In this document: in pieces, positions 47,390 to 56,322 of the stretch | Position numbering within the stretch: position 1 is the stretch's first letter | Layout: every line of letters begins with the position of its first letter | Assembly (NCBI RefSeq): GCF_030687715.1 | Contig: NZ_CP117445.1 | Location: 251,501-315,500 of the forward strand | Direction: 5' to 3' | DNA: 64,000 nucleotides | Source: Pseudomonas sp. FP2196 | GTDB lineage: Bacteria > Pseudomonadota > Gammaproteobacteria > Pseudomonadales > Pseudomonadaceae | Translations under genes and position numbers: made by a program | The notes under the pieces: model-generated | The model's input: only the letters and a program-made list of their open reading frames with translations | What the model was told of the DNA's origin: nothing | Database searches by the model: none

Positions 47390-47475
47390 TGTAGGAGCTG
47401 CCGAAGGCTGAGATCTTTTGATTCTGCTTTTCAAAATCAAGATCAAAAGATCGCAGCCTTCGGCAACTCCTACAG
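47390..47475. repeat. REP pair, family B
   Basis: Arms GTAGGAGCTGCCGAAGGCTG and complement with one mismatch, with ATCTTTTGAT inner parts; the right arm ends upstream of the aguB promoter region. Confidence 0.87.
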
Positions 47476-47538
47476 AAGCAGATTTATATCGGCAAATTAT
47501 GTTTATTTTTAGATGGGTGGTTCATTATTAGCTTCTAA

Positions 47539-47556
47539 AGCCGATATTTATCGGCT
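47539..47556. promoter_or_regulatory. Perfect 18-bp palindrome upstream of aguB
   Basis: AGCCGATA TT TATCGGCT, about 100 bases before the aguB ATG in AT-rich DNA; a half-site-like TATCGGC occurs again at about 47488. In P. aeruginosa aguBA is repressed by the TetR-type AguR; this may be the equivalent operator. Confidence 0.5.
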
Positions 47557-47659
47557 ATAAAGTCGCCATTGCTCCGGCATGGCGATTTTTGTCCGGTGCG
47601 CGCGTTTTTTCTCTTCGGTCGAATCCTCGACCGTCAAAGCACTTGCCCGGAGATGATTC

Positions 47660-48538
47660 ATGAGCCGTATCGTTACCGTCGCCGCCACGCAGATGGCCTG
47701 TTCGTGGGATCTGGAAGCCAACCTCGAAACCGCCGAAAGACTGGTGCGCGAAGCCGCCGCCAAAGGCGCGCAGATCATCCTTATCCAGGAGCTGTTCGAA
47801 GCGCCGTACTTCTGCCAGAAGCCCAACCCGGACTATCTGCAACTGGCCACTACGGTGGAAGAAAACGTCGCGATCAAACATTTCCAGAAAATCGCCCGAG
47901 AGCTGCAAGTGGTGCTGCCAATCAGCTTCTACGAGCTGGCCGGTCGTGCGCGTTTCAACAGCATCGCGATCATCGATGCCGACGGCAGCAACCTCGGGAT
48001 TTATCGTAAAAGCCACATCCCGGATGGCCCGGGTTACCACGAAAAGTATTACTTCAATCCGGGCGATACCGGCTTCAAGGTCTGGAATACCCGTTACGCA
48101 AAAATCGGCGTGGGCATCTGCTGGGATCAGTGGTTCCCGGAAGCGGCGCGGGCGATGGCGCTACAAGGTGCGGAAATCCTGTTCTACCCGACCGCCATCG
48201 GCAGCGAGCCGCACGACAAGAGCATTTCGTCGCGCGATCACTGGCAGCGCGTGCAGCAGGGCCATGCCGGCGCCAACCTGATGCCGCTGATCGCCAGTAA
48301 CCGTATTGGCAACGAAGAGCAGGACGGCTACGACATCACGTTCTACGGCTCATCGTTTATCGCCAACCAATTCGGCGAAAAAGTGCAGGAGCTGAATAAA
48401 ACCGAAGAAGGTATTCTTGTGCACACTTTCAACCTCGACGAGCTCGAACATATTCGCAGCGCGTGGGGTTCATTCCGCGACCGCCGACCAAATCTGTACG
48501 GCGCGTTGAAAACCCTCGACGGTTCCCTGGAGTCCTGA
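47660..48538 (+). CDS. aguB: N-carbamoylputrescine amidase
   Basis: Nitrilase-superfamily enzyme hydrolysing N-carbamoylputrescine to putrescine, CO2 and ammonia. 292 aa with the triad Glu in [11 protein letters not shown] (about 42-52), Lys in [18 protein letters not shown], Cys in [27 protein letters not shown] precedes the ATG. Co-transcribed with aguA, 5 bases apart. Confidence 0.95.
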   Translation: MSRIVTVAATQMACSWDLEANLETAERLVREAAAKGAQIILIQELFEAPYFCQKPNPDYLQLATTVEENVAIKHFQKIARELQVVLPISFYELAGRARFNSIAIIDADGSNLGIYRKSHIPDGPGYHEKYYFNPGDTGFKVWNTRYAKIGVGICWDQWFPEAARAMALQGAEILFYPTAIGSEPHDKSISSRDHWQRVQQGHAGANLMPLIASNRIGNEEQDGYDITFYGSSFIANQFGEKVQELNKTEEGILVHTFNLDELEHIRSAWGSFRDRRPNLYGALKTLDGSLES

Positions 48539-48543
48539 TCCCG

Positions 48544-49650
48544 ATGACCACATTGAAAAGCACCCCGCGCGCCGACGGCTTCCACATGCCGGCCGAGTGG
48601 GCACCACAAACACAGACCTGGATGATCTGGCCTGAGCGCCCGGACAACTGGCGTCTGGGCGGCAAACCGGCGCAAGCCGCACACGCGGCAGTGGCCAAGG
48701 CCATCGCCCGTTTTGAACCGGTGACCGTTGCGGTGTCCGCCGGCCAATACGAAAACGCTCGCGCCCGTCTCGACGTGCCGAATATCCGCGTGGTCGAGAT
48801 GTCCAGCGATGACGCCTGGGTGCGCGACAGCGGTCCGACCTTCGTTATCAATAACAATGGCGAAGTGCGCGGTGTGAACTGGGACTTCAATGCCTGGGGC
48901 GGTTTCGACGGCGGCTTGTACTCGCCTTGGAACCGCGATTCGCAGGTCGGTGGCAAGATCCTCGAGATCGAGCGCAGCCCGCGTTACCGCACTGAAGGTT
49001 TTGTGCTCGAGGGCGGTTCGATTCACGTCGACGGCGAAGGCACGCTGATCACCACTGAAGAATGCCTGCTCAACCGCAATCGCAACCCGCATCTGGGGCG
49101 CGAAGAAATCGAAGCAGTGCTGAGCGACAATCTGGCTGTGGATAAAATCATCTGGCTGCCGGACGGTTTGTTCAACGACGAAACCGATGGCCATGTGGAT
49201 AACTTCTGCTGCTACGTGCGTCCGGGCGAAGTACTGCTGGCGTGGACTGACGATCCGCAGGATCCGAACTACCCGCGCTGCCAGGCGGCAATGAAGGTGC
49301 TGGAAAGCAGCACGGACGCCAAGGGCCGCCCATTCACGGTGCACAAGATGCCGATTCCGGGGCCTCTGTTCGCCACCGAAGAAGAGTGCGCCGGGGTCGA
49401 TCCGGTTGACGGTACGCAAGAGCGTAATCCGAGCGTGCGTCTGGCCGGTTCCTACGTGAACTTCCTGATCGTCAACGGCGGCATCATCGCGCCGAGCTTC
49501 GACGATCCGATGGACGCCCCGGCGCGGGAAATCCTGCAGAACCTGTTTCCGCAACACGAAGTGGTGATGGTGCCGGGCCGTGAACTGTTACTGGGTGGCG
49601 GCAATATTCACTGCCTTACCCAGCAGCAACCCGCGCCGCACAAAGAGTGA
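48544..49650 (+). CDS. aguA: Agmatine deiminase
   Basis: Converts agmatine to N-carbamoylputrescine and ammonia; with aguB it makes putrescine from arginine-derived agmatine. 368 aa, the family length, from the ATG at 48544. Guanidino-group-modifying fold with [39 protein letters not shown] and the catalytic Cys near the C-terminus ([13 protein letters not shown], about residue 357). Confidence 0.96.
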   Translation: MTTLKSTPRADGFHMPAEWAPQTQTWMIWPERPDNWRLGGKPAQAAHAAVAKAIARFEPVTVAVSAGQYENARARLDVPNIRVVEMSSDDAWVRDSGPTFVINNNGEVRGVNWDFNAWGGFDGGLYSPWNRDSQVGGKILEIERSPRYRTEGFVLEGGSIHVDGEGTLITTEECLLNRNRNPHLGREEIEAVLSDNLAVDKIIWLPDGLFNDETDGHVDNFCCYVRPGEVLLAWTDDPQDPNYPRCQAAMKVLESSTDAKGRPFTVHKMPIPGPLFATEEECAGVDPVDGTQERNPSVRLAGSYVNFLIVNGGIIAPSFDDPMDAPAREILQNLFPQHEVVMVPGRELLLGGGNIHCLTQQQPAPHKE

Positions 49651-49719
49651 GTTGAGTCGTAACAGCCTGAGTTGATTCATAAATCAGCCGGGTGACGATT
49701 AGCGCGCGATGTACCTGAG

Positions 49720-49753
49720 GAAGCCCGCAGCCCGGTTGGACTGCGGGCTTCTT
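49720..49753 (+). terminator. Terminator of aguBA
   Basis: GAAGCCCGCAG, loop CCCGGTTGGA, CTGCGGGCTTCTTT about 70 bases after aguA. Strong stem and short T-run. Confidence 0.85.
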
Positions 49754-49895
49754 TGTATCCGCTTGTCGACAAATCGGAAACCTTGGCATAGCTCTTGTAT
49801 CGCAGAACGGGCACTAGGGAGGGGGGAGAACTTCAACAGTTCTGTCATAAACCTTGGATAACGTAGCCGCTCATGACCGGGGAGAGAGCGCTGAA

Positions 49896-50108
49896 ATGAA
49901 CGCCGAAGTGAACGTAGTCAGCGAGCGAACGTTGCATCCCATGGCCGTAAACGGCGAATCGCTCCAGATTGTCGCGCACTTTTTGAAGTCCAATGGAACG
50001 CGTCAGATCAGGGAAGCTGATCCGCGCCGGATGATGATCGAGCGTTACCCCGCTGGGCTGTTCAGCGAGGCCGAACTGGAAGCGTTGTGGGCTGTGATGC
50101 AAGGATAA
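49896..50108 (+). CDS. Small hypothetical protein, 70 aa
   Basis: Hydrophilic, acidic protein (MNAEVNVVSERTLHPMAVNG...), no membrane segment, from the ATG at 49896 (GGGGAGAGAG upstream). Ends in SEAELEALWAVMQG. No family recognised; conserved-looking composition and its own promoter gap and terminator (50129-50160) support it as a real gene. Confidence 0.65.
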   Translation: MNAEVNVVSERTLHPMAVNGESLQIVAHFLKSNGTRQIREADPRRMMIERYPAGLFSEAELEALWAVMQG

Positions 50109-50128
50109 GAAAAACAACAGGGATTGGT

Positions 50129-50160
50129 AAAAGCGCTGCCGGGATGGCGGCGCTTTTTTA
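50129..50160 (+). terminator. Terminator of the 70-aa gene
   Basis: AAAAGCGCTGCC GGGAT GGCGGCGCTTTTTTA: stem with T-run 20 bases after the stop. Confidence 0.85.
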
Positions 50161-50180
50161 TGCACGATACAAAAATCATT

Positions 50181-50270
50181 GTAGGAGTGAGCCTGCTCGC
50201 GATGACTGGTTAACATTCAACAGATTCGTTGACTGTTACTCCGCCATCGCGAGCAGGCTAACTCCTACAG
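50181..50270. repeat. REP pair, variant of family A
   Basis: Arms GTAGGAGTGAGCCTGCTCGCGAT and ATCGCGAGCAGGCTAACTCCTAC, about 45 bases apart; it has the outer GTAGGAG end of family B with a family-A core, so it looks like a hybrid. Confidence 0.8.
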
Positions 50271-50283
50271 GTATTGGGTTGAA

Positions 50284-52377
50284 TCAGAAGGAATAGGTAC
50301 CGGTCATTACAACGCTACGCGGCGCGCCCGGCTGGATTTGATACTGGCTGGTTGCCGAATCGTAATACTCGCGATCGGTGATGTTGTTCAGCGCTGTGCG
50401 CAAATCCCAGTCCTTGAAGCGATAACCGACCAGCGCATCCCAACGGCCATAACCCGGCAGCACCGTGGTGTTGGCGTTATCGGCATAGCGCTGGCCAACC
50501 AGAGTCAGACCGGTTTCACCGTACCAGCCCATTTCCGGTTTCCAGGTCAGGAACAGGCTGCCGTTGCGCTTGGCAACGTTGTTGATGCGTTTGCCTTCCA
50601 GGCCGTTGTTGTCCTTCTCGATCTTCGCATCCTGCATACCGACGCCACCGCGCACGTACCAGTTGCCGACGATGTTACCGGTGGCGGTCAGCTCGATCCC
50701 GCGTGAGCGCTGTACTCCGGTCATGATGGTCAGGGTCGGATCATTCGGATCGGTGGTTCGGCGGTTGTAGAGTTCAAGATCATAGATCGCCAGGGTGGTG
50801 CTCAAACGGTCATCGAGCCAGTCACTCTTCACGCCGATTTCTTTCTGCTTGGTCAGCTCGGGGCTCAGGTCGTTGGTGTTGCCGGCCGCGCCCGGTGTGA
50901 TGCCGATCAGACCACCGCCCACCGGCGAGAAGGTCTTCGACCACGAGGCGTAGAAGGAATGATTCTGCAGCGGCGTCCAGACCAGGCCCACGCGCGGGCT
51001 GGTGCTGTGGCTGTCACGATCTTCGGAAATGTTCCTGAGCTTGTTGGTCGACTCGATATCAAAGGTGTCGTAGCGCAACCCGGCGAGCAGTTGCCATTGA
51101 TCGTTCAGGCGCAGTTGATCTTGAACGTAGACTGCGCGGCTTTCGACTTCGGTGTGGCTGCTGCTGTTGAGTTGCATGCTGCCGGTGTGGCGCAGATCGC
51201 GGTTCGGGTTGAACAGATCCAGCGATGGCACGGGTTGTGCGCCCGGCGTCCTGCCGGTGGCGGCGTTGTACAGCTTCGGGTCGCGGCGCTGACTGCCGAT
51301 CTCGACCCCGGTCAGCAGGCGATGCTCAAGGCCGAATGTATCGAAACCGCCTTCCAGTTCGAGATTGTTGTAGACGTTGCGGGTGTTCAGATCCTGCTGC
51401 CAGTGCTGGCGTGTGACCTTGTTGGTCGCCGGGGTGTAACCGGTGAGGTAGGTGTTGTCGAAATCACTGTTGAGCTTGAACACGCCGAGGGTCTGGCGCA
51501 GTTGCCAGTTATCATTGATTTCGTAGGTGAGTTTCGAACGCAACGATTGCGACTTGTCGTCGATGAAATCGTGATCGTTGCCGTAGGTCGTGTCGCGGCC
51601 GACATCCGCCGGACGCCCGTTTACCCCGGGAATGCCACGATCCGGTGTGCGGTTGTAACGGCTGTATTCGTACTGCACCAGCCAGTTCAGGTCGGGCGTC
51701 AGTTGCCAGCTCATCGACGGTGCGAACAGTTGGCGGTTGCCGCTGACCCCATCGCGGAAACTGTTTTCATCCATGTTGCCCATATTCAGGCGCAGGCTGA
51801 TGTTCTCGCTCGGATCGGTGCTGAGGTCGGCGTAGAGGCTGCGCAAATCTTCGCTGCCGCCTTGAGCTTCGATGGTCGAGCGGCGGCCAAACTCCGGCAT
51901 TTTGCTCACCCGATTGACGATCCCGCCCTGACTGCCACGGCCGTACAAAACGGCGGCTGGGCCTTTGAGCACTTCGACGCGTTCGATGTTGTGCAGATCG
52001 CGCTTGTATTGGCTGTCGTCGCGGATGCCGTCCAGATAAAAGTCGTTACTGGCGTCGAAGCCGCGGATGCGCAAGCTGTCGAAACGGGTGTCGGCGCTGC
52101 TGCTGACGTTGGGCATGCCACTCAGCGCATCACCGATGTCGTTGGTGCCGTAGCTGGAGACGTTCGACGTCTTGATCGAATCGATGGCCTGCGGCACATA
52201 GCGCACTGGGGTCGAGGTGCGAGTCGCGGTGCTGCTGACCTTCACGCGGGGGTCATCGGCTTGCGCTTCGGCGCTGATGGCGGTGGCGGGCAGTTCGGTC
52301 GCCGACCAGGCAAAGCCGCTGGACAGGAAAGCAGAAAGCCCAAGGGTGACGGGCGTAAGACGGAACGGGGCAGGCAT
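50284..52377 (-). CDS. TonB-dependent siderophore receptor
   Basis: Outer-membrane receptor for an iron-siderophore, 697 aa from the ATG at 52377; an ATG four codons upstream is also possible. Signal peptide MPAPFRLTPVTLGLSAFLSSGFAWSA, plug domain (about 60-160) with SLRIRGFDASNDFYLDGIRDD and VEVLKGPAAVLYGRGSQGGIVNRVSK, then a 22-strand barrel ending in the C-terminal aromatic (SVVMTGTYSF). It looks closest to FhuE/Fiu-type receptors; ligand unknown and no biosynthesis or regulator genes adjoin it, so it may take up foreign siderophores. A Fur-like site is upstream. Confidence 0.9.
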   Translation of the reverse strand: MPAPFRLTPVTLGLSAFLSSGFAWSATELPATAISAEAQADDPRVKVSSTATRTSTPVRYVPQAIDSIKTSNVSSYGTNDIGDALSGMPNVSSSADTRFDSLRIRGFDASNDFYLDGIRDDSQYKRDLHNIERVEVLKGPAAVLYGRGSQGGIVNRVSKMPEFGRRSTIEAQGGSEDLRSLYADLSTDPSENISLRLNMGNMDENSFRDGVSGNRQLFAPSMSWQLTPDLNWLVQYEYSRYNRTPDRGIPGVNGRPADVGRDTTYGNDHDFIDDKSQSLRSKLTYEINDNWQLRQTLGVFKLNSDFDNTYLTGYTPATNKVTRQHWQQDLNTRNVYNNLELEGGFDTFGLEHRLLTGVEIGSQRRDPKLYNAATGRTPGAQPVPSLDLFNPNRDLRHTGSMQLNSSSHTEVESRAVYVQDQLRLNDQWQLLAGLRYDTFDIESTNKLRNISEDRDSHSTSPRVGLVWTPLQNHSFYASWSKTFSPVGGGLIGITPGAAGNTNDLSPELTKQKEIGVKSDWLDDRLSTTLAIYDLELYNRRTTDPNDPTLTIMTGVQRSRGIELTATGNIVGNWYVRGGVGMQDAKIEKDNNGLEGKRINNVAKRNGSLFLTWKPEMGWYGETGLTLVGQRYADNANTTVLPGYGRWDALVGYRFKDWDLRTALNNITDREYYDSATSQYQIQPGAPRSVVMTGTYSF

Positions 52378-52423
52378 TGAAAAGCGCATCCGAAAAAGGG
52401 GAAGAATTCGAGCGCGCGAATGG

Positions 52424-52438
52424 TAATGCTTTGCATTT
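52424..52438. promoter_or_regulatory. Fur-like box of the TonB receptor gene
   Basis: TAATG CTTTG CATTT matches the TAATG-N5-CATTA core of the Fur consensus, about 50 bases before the receptor start. Confidence 0.55.
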
Positions 52439-52633
52439 ACTTCCGTTAATAATTCCGTATAAGTTCCACCGTCCGATTGTTTCAATTTGTGTCGAGATAG
52501 ACACAATCTGACCGCTTGGACAATTCGCCCGATTCTCGAAACACTCTGGAAGCCATTCCAGCGTTTTTCCCCAACATCGCGAGGATTAGTCTGCCGGCAT
52601 TGATTTTTCCTGATTTCCTGCCGGAGCGTTCCG

Positions 52634-53302
52634 ATGATCCTTCATTACATCTATGACCCATTGTGCGGCTGGTGCTATGGCGCCAAACCGCTGGTGCAAG
52701 CGGCGCAGCAAGTGCTGCCGGTGATCGCCCATGCCGGCGGGATGATGAGCGGCGCCAACCGCCAGCGTGTTTCCCCGCAATTGCGCAATTACGTCATGCC
52801 CCACGATCGGCGCATTGCTGAATACACCGGTCAGGCGTTTGGCGAGGCGTATTTCGAGGGCTTGCTGCGCGATCACACGGCGGTTTTCGACTCAACGCCA
52901 CCGATCGCCGCCGTGATGGCGGCAGAGGCGATCAATGGCCGTGGCCTGGAGCTGCTCGGGCGCTTACAAACGGCGCATTACGTGGAAGGGCTTCGGATTG
53001 CCGATGAGTCTCTGCTTTTGCAACTCGCGGATCAGATGGGTTATGCCGCGGATACCTTTCAGGCTGCGTTCAAAAATGCCGATACCGAGCAACATGTAAA
53101 AAACAGTCGGACCTTGTTGGCGCGTCTTGGCGGTCAGGGGTTTCCGACGTTCGCCTTGGAAGAGGACGGCCAGTTCACGCTGATCGACATCAGTCCCTGG
53201 CTGGGCAAGCCGCAGGCCTTTGCCGATTGGTTGGGGCGGACCATGGGGATTGATGAGAAGGGTGAATCGGCAGCACTCTGCGGTCTCGACGGCTGTGTTT
53301 AA
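52634..53302 (+). CDS. DsbA-family oxidoreductase, cytoplasmic
   Basis: 222 aa, no signal peptide. Thioredoxin-like DsbA fold with the active site CGWC (Cys11 and Cys14 in YDPLCGWCYGAKP) and cis-Pro in GGQGFPTFAL (about 165-175). Similar to FrnE-like and glutathione-S-transferase-kappa-like cytoplasmic relatives. The C-terminus adds an unusual CGLDGC pair. Role likely disulfide handling in the cytosol; partner unknown. Confidence 0.8.
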   Translation: MILHYIYDPLCGWCYGAKPLVQAAQQVLPVIAHAGGMMSGANRQRVSPQLRNYVMPHDRRIAEYTGQAFGEAYFEGLLRDHTAVFDSTPPIAAVMAAEAINGRGLELLGRLQTAHYVEGLRIADESLLLQLADQMGYAADTFQAAFKNADTEQHVKNSRTLLARLGGQGFPTFALEEDGQFTLIDISPWLGKPQAFADWLGRTMGIDEKGESAALCGLDGCV

Positions 53303-53599
53303 TACGCACTGGATTCACTGGCTGCCGGCATTTTCGTGCAAGGAGTCAGCGCAAACTTTACGTTTCTTAGACGATTTTTGCCTATTTAAAGACGATTCTT
53401 GAAATTGACACATTGTTCGGGGCACGGCTACGATTCGGCCCAACGCCTGTGGCCAACCGCCATGACTCAAAAATAATAAAAAGGCCCGTCACGACTTTGT
53501 CGTGGGCGGGTCTTTTTGTTTCGGGGTGAAAAAAGAGTGCATTAGCGCCGTTTCAGCCGTTCGACACAGCGCGTTTCAACCCGTAATAAGGAAAACAAA
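53303..53599 (+). other. OprD leader region with promoter and internal terminator
   Basis: 297 bases without a gene. Promoter TTGACA (53405-53410), 18-base spacer, TACGAT (53429-53434). A GC hairpin with T-run at 53478-53519 lies between this promoter and the porin start, so most transcripts could end as a short RNA of about 80 bases. Confidence 0.6.
53478..53519 (+). terminator. Terminator/attenuator in the porin leader
   Basis: AAAAAGGCCCGTCACGAC TTT GTCGTGGGCGGGTCTTTTT. It lies 81 bases before the porin ATG and about 35 bases after the likely transcription start, so it is either the end of a small RNA or an attenuator. Confidence 0.75.
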
Positions 53600-54886
53600 A
53601 TGTTGAACAAGCGTATCAGCCTGATCGCTCTGGGGATGTTGAGCGCCACACAGGCCATGGCTAACGACCAGGCCGAATCCAAGGGTTTTGTAGAAGACAG
53701 CAGCCTCAAAGTGCTGCTGCGCAATGCCTACATCAATCGTGATTACAAAGACGGCAACAAAGACAAGGCCGAGTGGGGCCAAGCGGCCATCGGGACGTTC
53801 TCGTCCGGCTTCACCCAAGGCACCGTGGGTGTCGGTGTCGACGCTTTCGGTCTGTACGCACTGCGTCTGGACGGCGGCAAGGGCCGCAGCGGCGCCGGTG
53901 GTATCGATTTCTTCAAGCAAGAAAATGACGGTCGCGCGAACCATGACATAGCGAAGGGCGGTGCAGCGGTCAAGTTCCGCTTCTCCAACACCGTGCTGAC
54001 CTACGGTGACCAGATGCCGGCTCTGCCGGTGCTGAGTTACGACAATGTGCGTCTGCTGCCGGAAAGCTATACCGGTACCTTGATCACTTCCCGTGAGATC
54101 AAAGGTCTGGAACTGAACGCCGGTCGTTTCACCGCCGAATCGCGCAAGAGCGACGAAGGCCGTGACAGCGGTGGTCTGAAGTCGATCAACGTGTTGGGCG
54201 GTAGCTACCAGTTCACTGAAAACTTCAAAGGCGCGCTCTACGCTTCCGACGTCGAAGACGTATTGAAGAAACAATACGTGAACGCCAACTACGTGTTGCC
54301 GTTCAACAAGGATCAGTCGCTGACCCTGGACTTCAACGGCTATCGCACCAAGCTGGACAACTCTTATGTCCGCGAAAACGGTGTAACCGGCGACGACAAC
54401 AAGATCTGGAGCCTGGCCGCAACCTTCGCTACCGGTCCGCACTCGTTCACCGTGGCGCACCAGCGTTCCACTGGCGACAGCAACCTGGGTTATGCCTACG
54501 GCGGTTACCAGAAAGATCAAGGTCGTGTCGGTGACGGTGGCAACTCCATCTACCTGGCCAACTCCTACTGGTCCGACTTCAACGCTGAAGACGAGCGCAG
54601 CTGGCAGTTGGGCTACGGCCTGGACTTTGGCGCATTCGGCGTACCGGGCCTGAGCTACAACTTCGCTTACGTGCGTGGCGACAACATCACCACCTCCACC
54701 AGCGAAGGCGGCACCGAGCGCGAGATCTTCAACCAGTTCAAGTACGTCGTGCAAAGCGGCCCGGCCAAAGACCTGAGCGTGAAACTGCGCAGCTCGATCC
54801 TGCGTGTTTCGCAGAAATCCAGCGAGTACAACGTCAGCGGTAACGAACTGCGCGTTTTCGTGGATTACCCGATCAACATCTTCTGA
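53600..54886 (+). CDS. OprD-family outer-membrane porin
   Basis: 428-aa 18-strand specific porin: signal peptide MLNKRISLIALGMLSATQAMA, then FVEDSSLKVLLRNAYINRDYKDG, the constriction-zone arginine-ladder region (TFSSGFTQGTVGVGVDAFGLYALRLDGG) and the C-terminal aromatic FVDYPINIF. OprD members take up amino acids, organic acids or aromatics one at a time; this copy has no obvious partner genes. AAGGAAAACAAA precedes the ATG; its own terminator follows. Confidence 0.93.
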   Translation: MLNKRISLIALGMLSATQAMANDQAESKGFVEDSSLKVLLRNAYINRDYKDGNKDKAEWGQAAIGTFSSGFTQGTVGVGVDAFGLYALRLDGGKGRSGAGGIDFFKQENDGRANHDIAKGGAAVKFRFSNTVLTYGDQMPALPVLSYDNVRLLPESYTGTLITSREIKGLELNAGRFTAESRKSDEGRDSGGLKSINVLGGSYQFTENFKGALYASDVEDVLKKQYVNANYVLPFNKDQSLTLDFNGYRTKLDNSYVRENGVTGDDNKIWSLAATFATGPHSFTVAHQRSTGDSNLGYAYGGYQKDQGRVGDGGNSIYLANSYWSDFNAEDERSWQLGYGLDFGAFGVPGLSYNFAYVRGDNITTSTSEGGTEREIFNQFKYVVQSGPAKDLSVKLRSSILRVSQKSSEYNVSGNELRVFVDYPINIF

Positions 54887-54912
54887 TGCCTGATAGGGTG
54901 TAACAGATGTGA

Positions 54913-54944
54913 GAAAAATCCCGACTGGTTCGGGATTTTTTTTC
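54913..54944 (+). terminator. Terminator of the porin gene
   Basis: AAAAATCCCGA CTGGT TCGGGATTTTTTTT, strong stem and T8 run. Confidence 0.92.
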
Positions 54945-55077
54945 GTCGTTTTTTCAGGGAAAACCGGAAAAAAACCGTGTTTTTGTCATGTGAAAGTTGT
55001 TTTCAAGTCGCTTCAAACGCCGTTTCAAACACGCCTTTAAATGCCTGAAATTCTTTCTCATGGACGCAAATTCTCCA

Positions 55078-55091
55078 CCTAATAGATTAGG
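55078..55091. promoter_or_regulatory. Palindrome before the dioxygenase operon
   Basis: CCTAAT AG ATTAGG, a perfect 14-bp palindrome 27 bases before the ATG. It overlaps where a -10 box would lie, so a repressor or LysR site is possible. Confidence 0.4.
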
Positions 55092-55118
55092 CCGCTCAAC
55101 GCAGCGGAGAATTTGGTA

Positions 55119-55865
55119 ATGATCGTTTTGAACAGAGAAGTGGGCGAATCGCTACGGCGCGACAAATATGTCAACGTCCAGGGTGGTGACTTCAATCTCT
55201 ACGGTCATTTTGCCGACTTCGTCAGACTGACCAAAAGTTGGGAAAACATGGAGCCTGACAGTTACTACGGTCAGGCCGAAGCCGGCATGCGTTACCGTCG
55301 TTACAGCGACTTTGAGTACAACCCCAAGACGCGCGAACTCAAGCAACTCGAACATCGTGCGTATGTGCAGTCCAAAGAAAATAACGCTTATGTGGGCGGC
55401 CTTGTGCGGCACTTCCAGGACTTCTCCGATGAAGTCATTGAGTCGCCGGTGATGCGCAGCCTCATCGACACCGATTTTGAAGTGTACAAAAGCGTGTTGC
55501 CGGAAGAATTGCACGATGAAATCTGGCAGTGCCAGATCCACCAGATCCGCATCGAGATCAAACCGGGCAAACAGCTTGAGATCACACCCGAAGGGATTCA
55601 CTGCGACGGCTATCCGTTCAGCGGTGTGCACTTCTGGGGCCGAAACAATGTCGAGGGTGCCGAGAGTCGTTTGTACGACATCCACGAGCATCAATTGGCG
55701 TCGACCACTTACCAGGAAATTCTCGACACCACCTACTTCCTCGATCGCGACATGCGCCACTATGTGACCCCGGCGCGCAACACGCACACCCATGCCATGG
55801 CTTACCGGCAGATTCTGGCGATTTCCTTCTCGCGGCCCGGGACCGCTTTCGACATTGTTCGCTAA
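55119..55865 (+). CDS. 2-oxoglutarate/Fe(II) dioxygenase of free amino acids (PF10014-like)
   Basis: 248 aa from the ATG at 55119 (GGAGAATTT upstream). The family holds L-isoleucine 4-hydroxylase (IDO) and related hydroxylases of free Leu, Met or Ile. The facial triad can be read as His161-x-Asp163 (PEGIHCDGYPFSGVHFW) and His214 (DRDMRHYVTPARNT), with the 2-oxoglutarate Arg in MAYRQILAISFSR. The 53-residue His-to-His spacing equals the 159/212 spacing I recall for Bacillus IDO. It is the first gene of an overlapping operon with GNAT and azlCD, so its product is probably a hydroxylated branched-chain amino acid that is then acetylated and exported (inference). Confidence 0.85.
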   Translation: MIVLNREVGESLRRDKYVNVQGGDFNLYGHFADFVRLTKSWENMEPDSYYGQAEAGMRYRRYSDFEYNPKTRELKQLEHRAYVQSKENNAYVGGLVRHFQDFSDEVIESPVMRSLIDTDFEVYKSVLPEELHDEIWQCQIHQIRIEIKPGKQLEITPEGIHCDGYPFSGVHFWGRNNVEGAESRLYDIHEHQLASTTYQEILDTTYFLDRDMRHYVTPARNTHTHAMAYRQILAISFSRPGTAFDIVR

Positions 55866-56322
55866 TCAGATCACCCCAATCGACGGCGTCGAGTGCTCGA
55901 CGCCGGTGGTGCTGCGCCGCGCCACGGCCAAGGATGCGCAGCGCATGGAGCGCTTCTTCCGTCAGTTCGACGAAGTGTCGTTCTGTGAATGGCAGGACGC
56001 CAAATGCCTGCGCGGCGTGTTGATCCAGAAAACCACCACGTCCTATCTGGCCTTCGACGTGGCGGGTGAAATCGTCGGGGCGGTGTTGGGCGGCATGCTC
56101 GGCAGTCGTGGCACGATCAATCATCTGGCGGTCAGCCCGCGTTATCGCAGCCAGGGCGTCGGTCAACGTCTTGTTGAAGCGGCGTCGTCCGACATGAAGC
56201 GGGTCGGTGTGCTGCGGATGTTTCTGTTCGTCGACGATGCTAACCTCGCGGGCAAGCGATTCTGGGCTGCCCAGGGTTTTTGCGAGCCTCATGGCGAACG
56301 GACATTTGAGAGGGATCTATGA
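55855..56322 (+). CDS. GNAT-family N-acetyltransferase
   Basis: About 155 aa. Acetyl-CoA-binding motif A reads INHLAVSPRYRSQGVGQRLVEAA (R/Q-x-x-G-x-G/A). The start is uncertain: a TTG at 55855 that overlaps the dioxygenase stop is used here, an ATG at 55792 deep inside that gene is also open, and a GTG further in is possible. Ends 4 bases inside azlC. Likely substrate: the amino group of the hydroxylated amino acid (inference from operon only). Confidence 0.78.
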   Translation: MFANQITPIDGVECSTPVVLRRATAKDAQRMERFFRQFDEVSFCEWQDAKCLRGVLIQKTTTSYLAFDVAGEIVGAVLGGMLGSRGTINHLAVSPRYRSQGVGQRLVEAASSDMKRVGVLRMFLFVDDANLAGKRFWAAQGFCEPHGERTFERDL

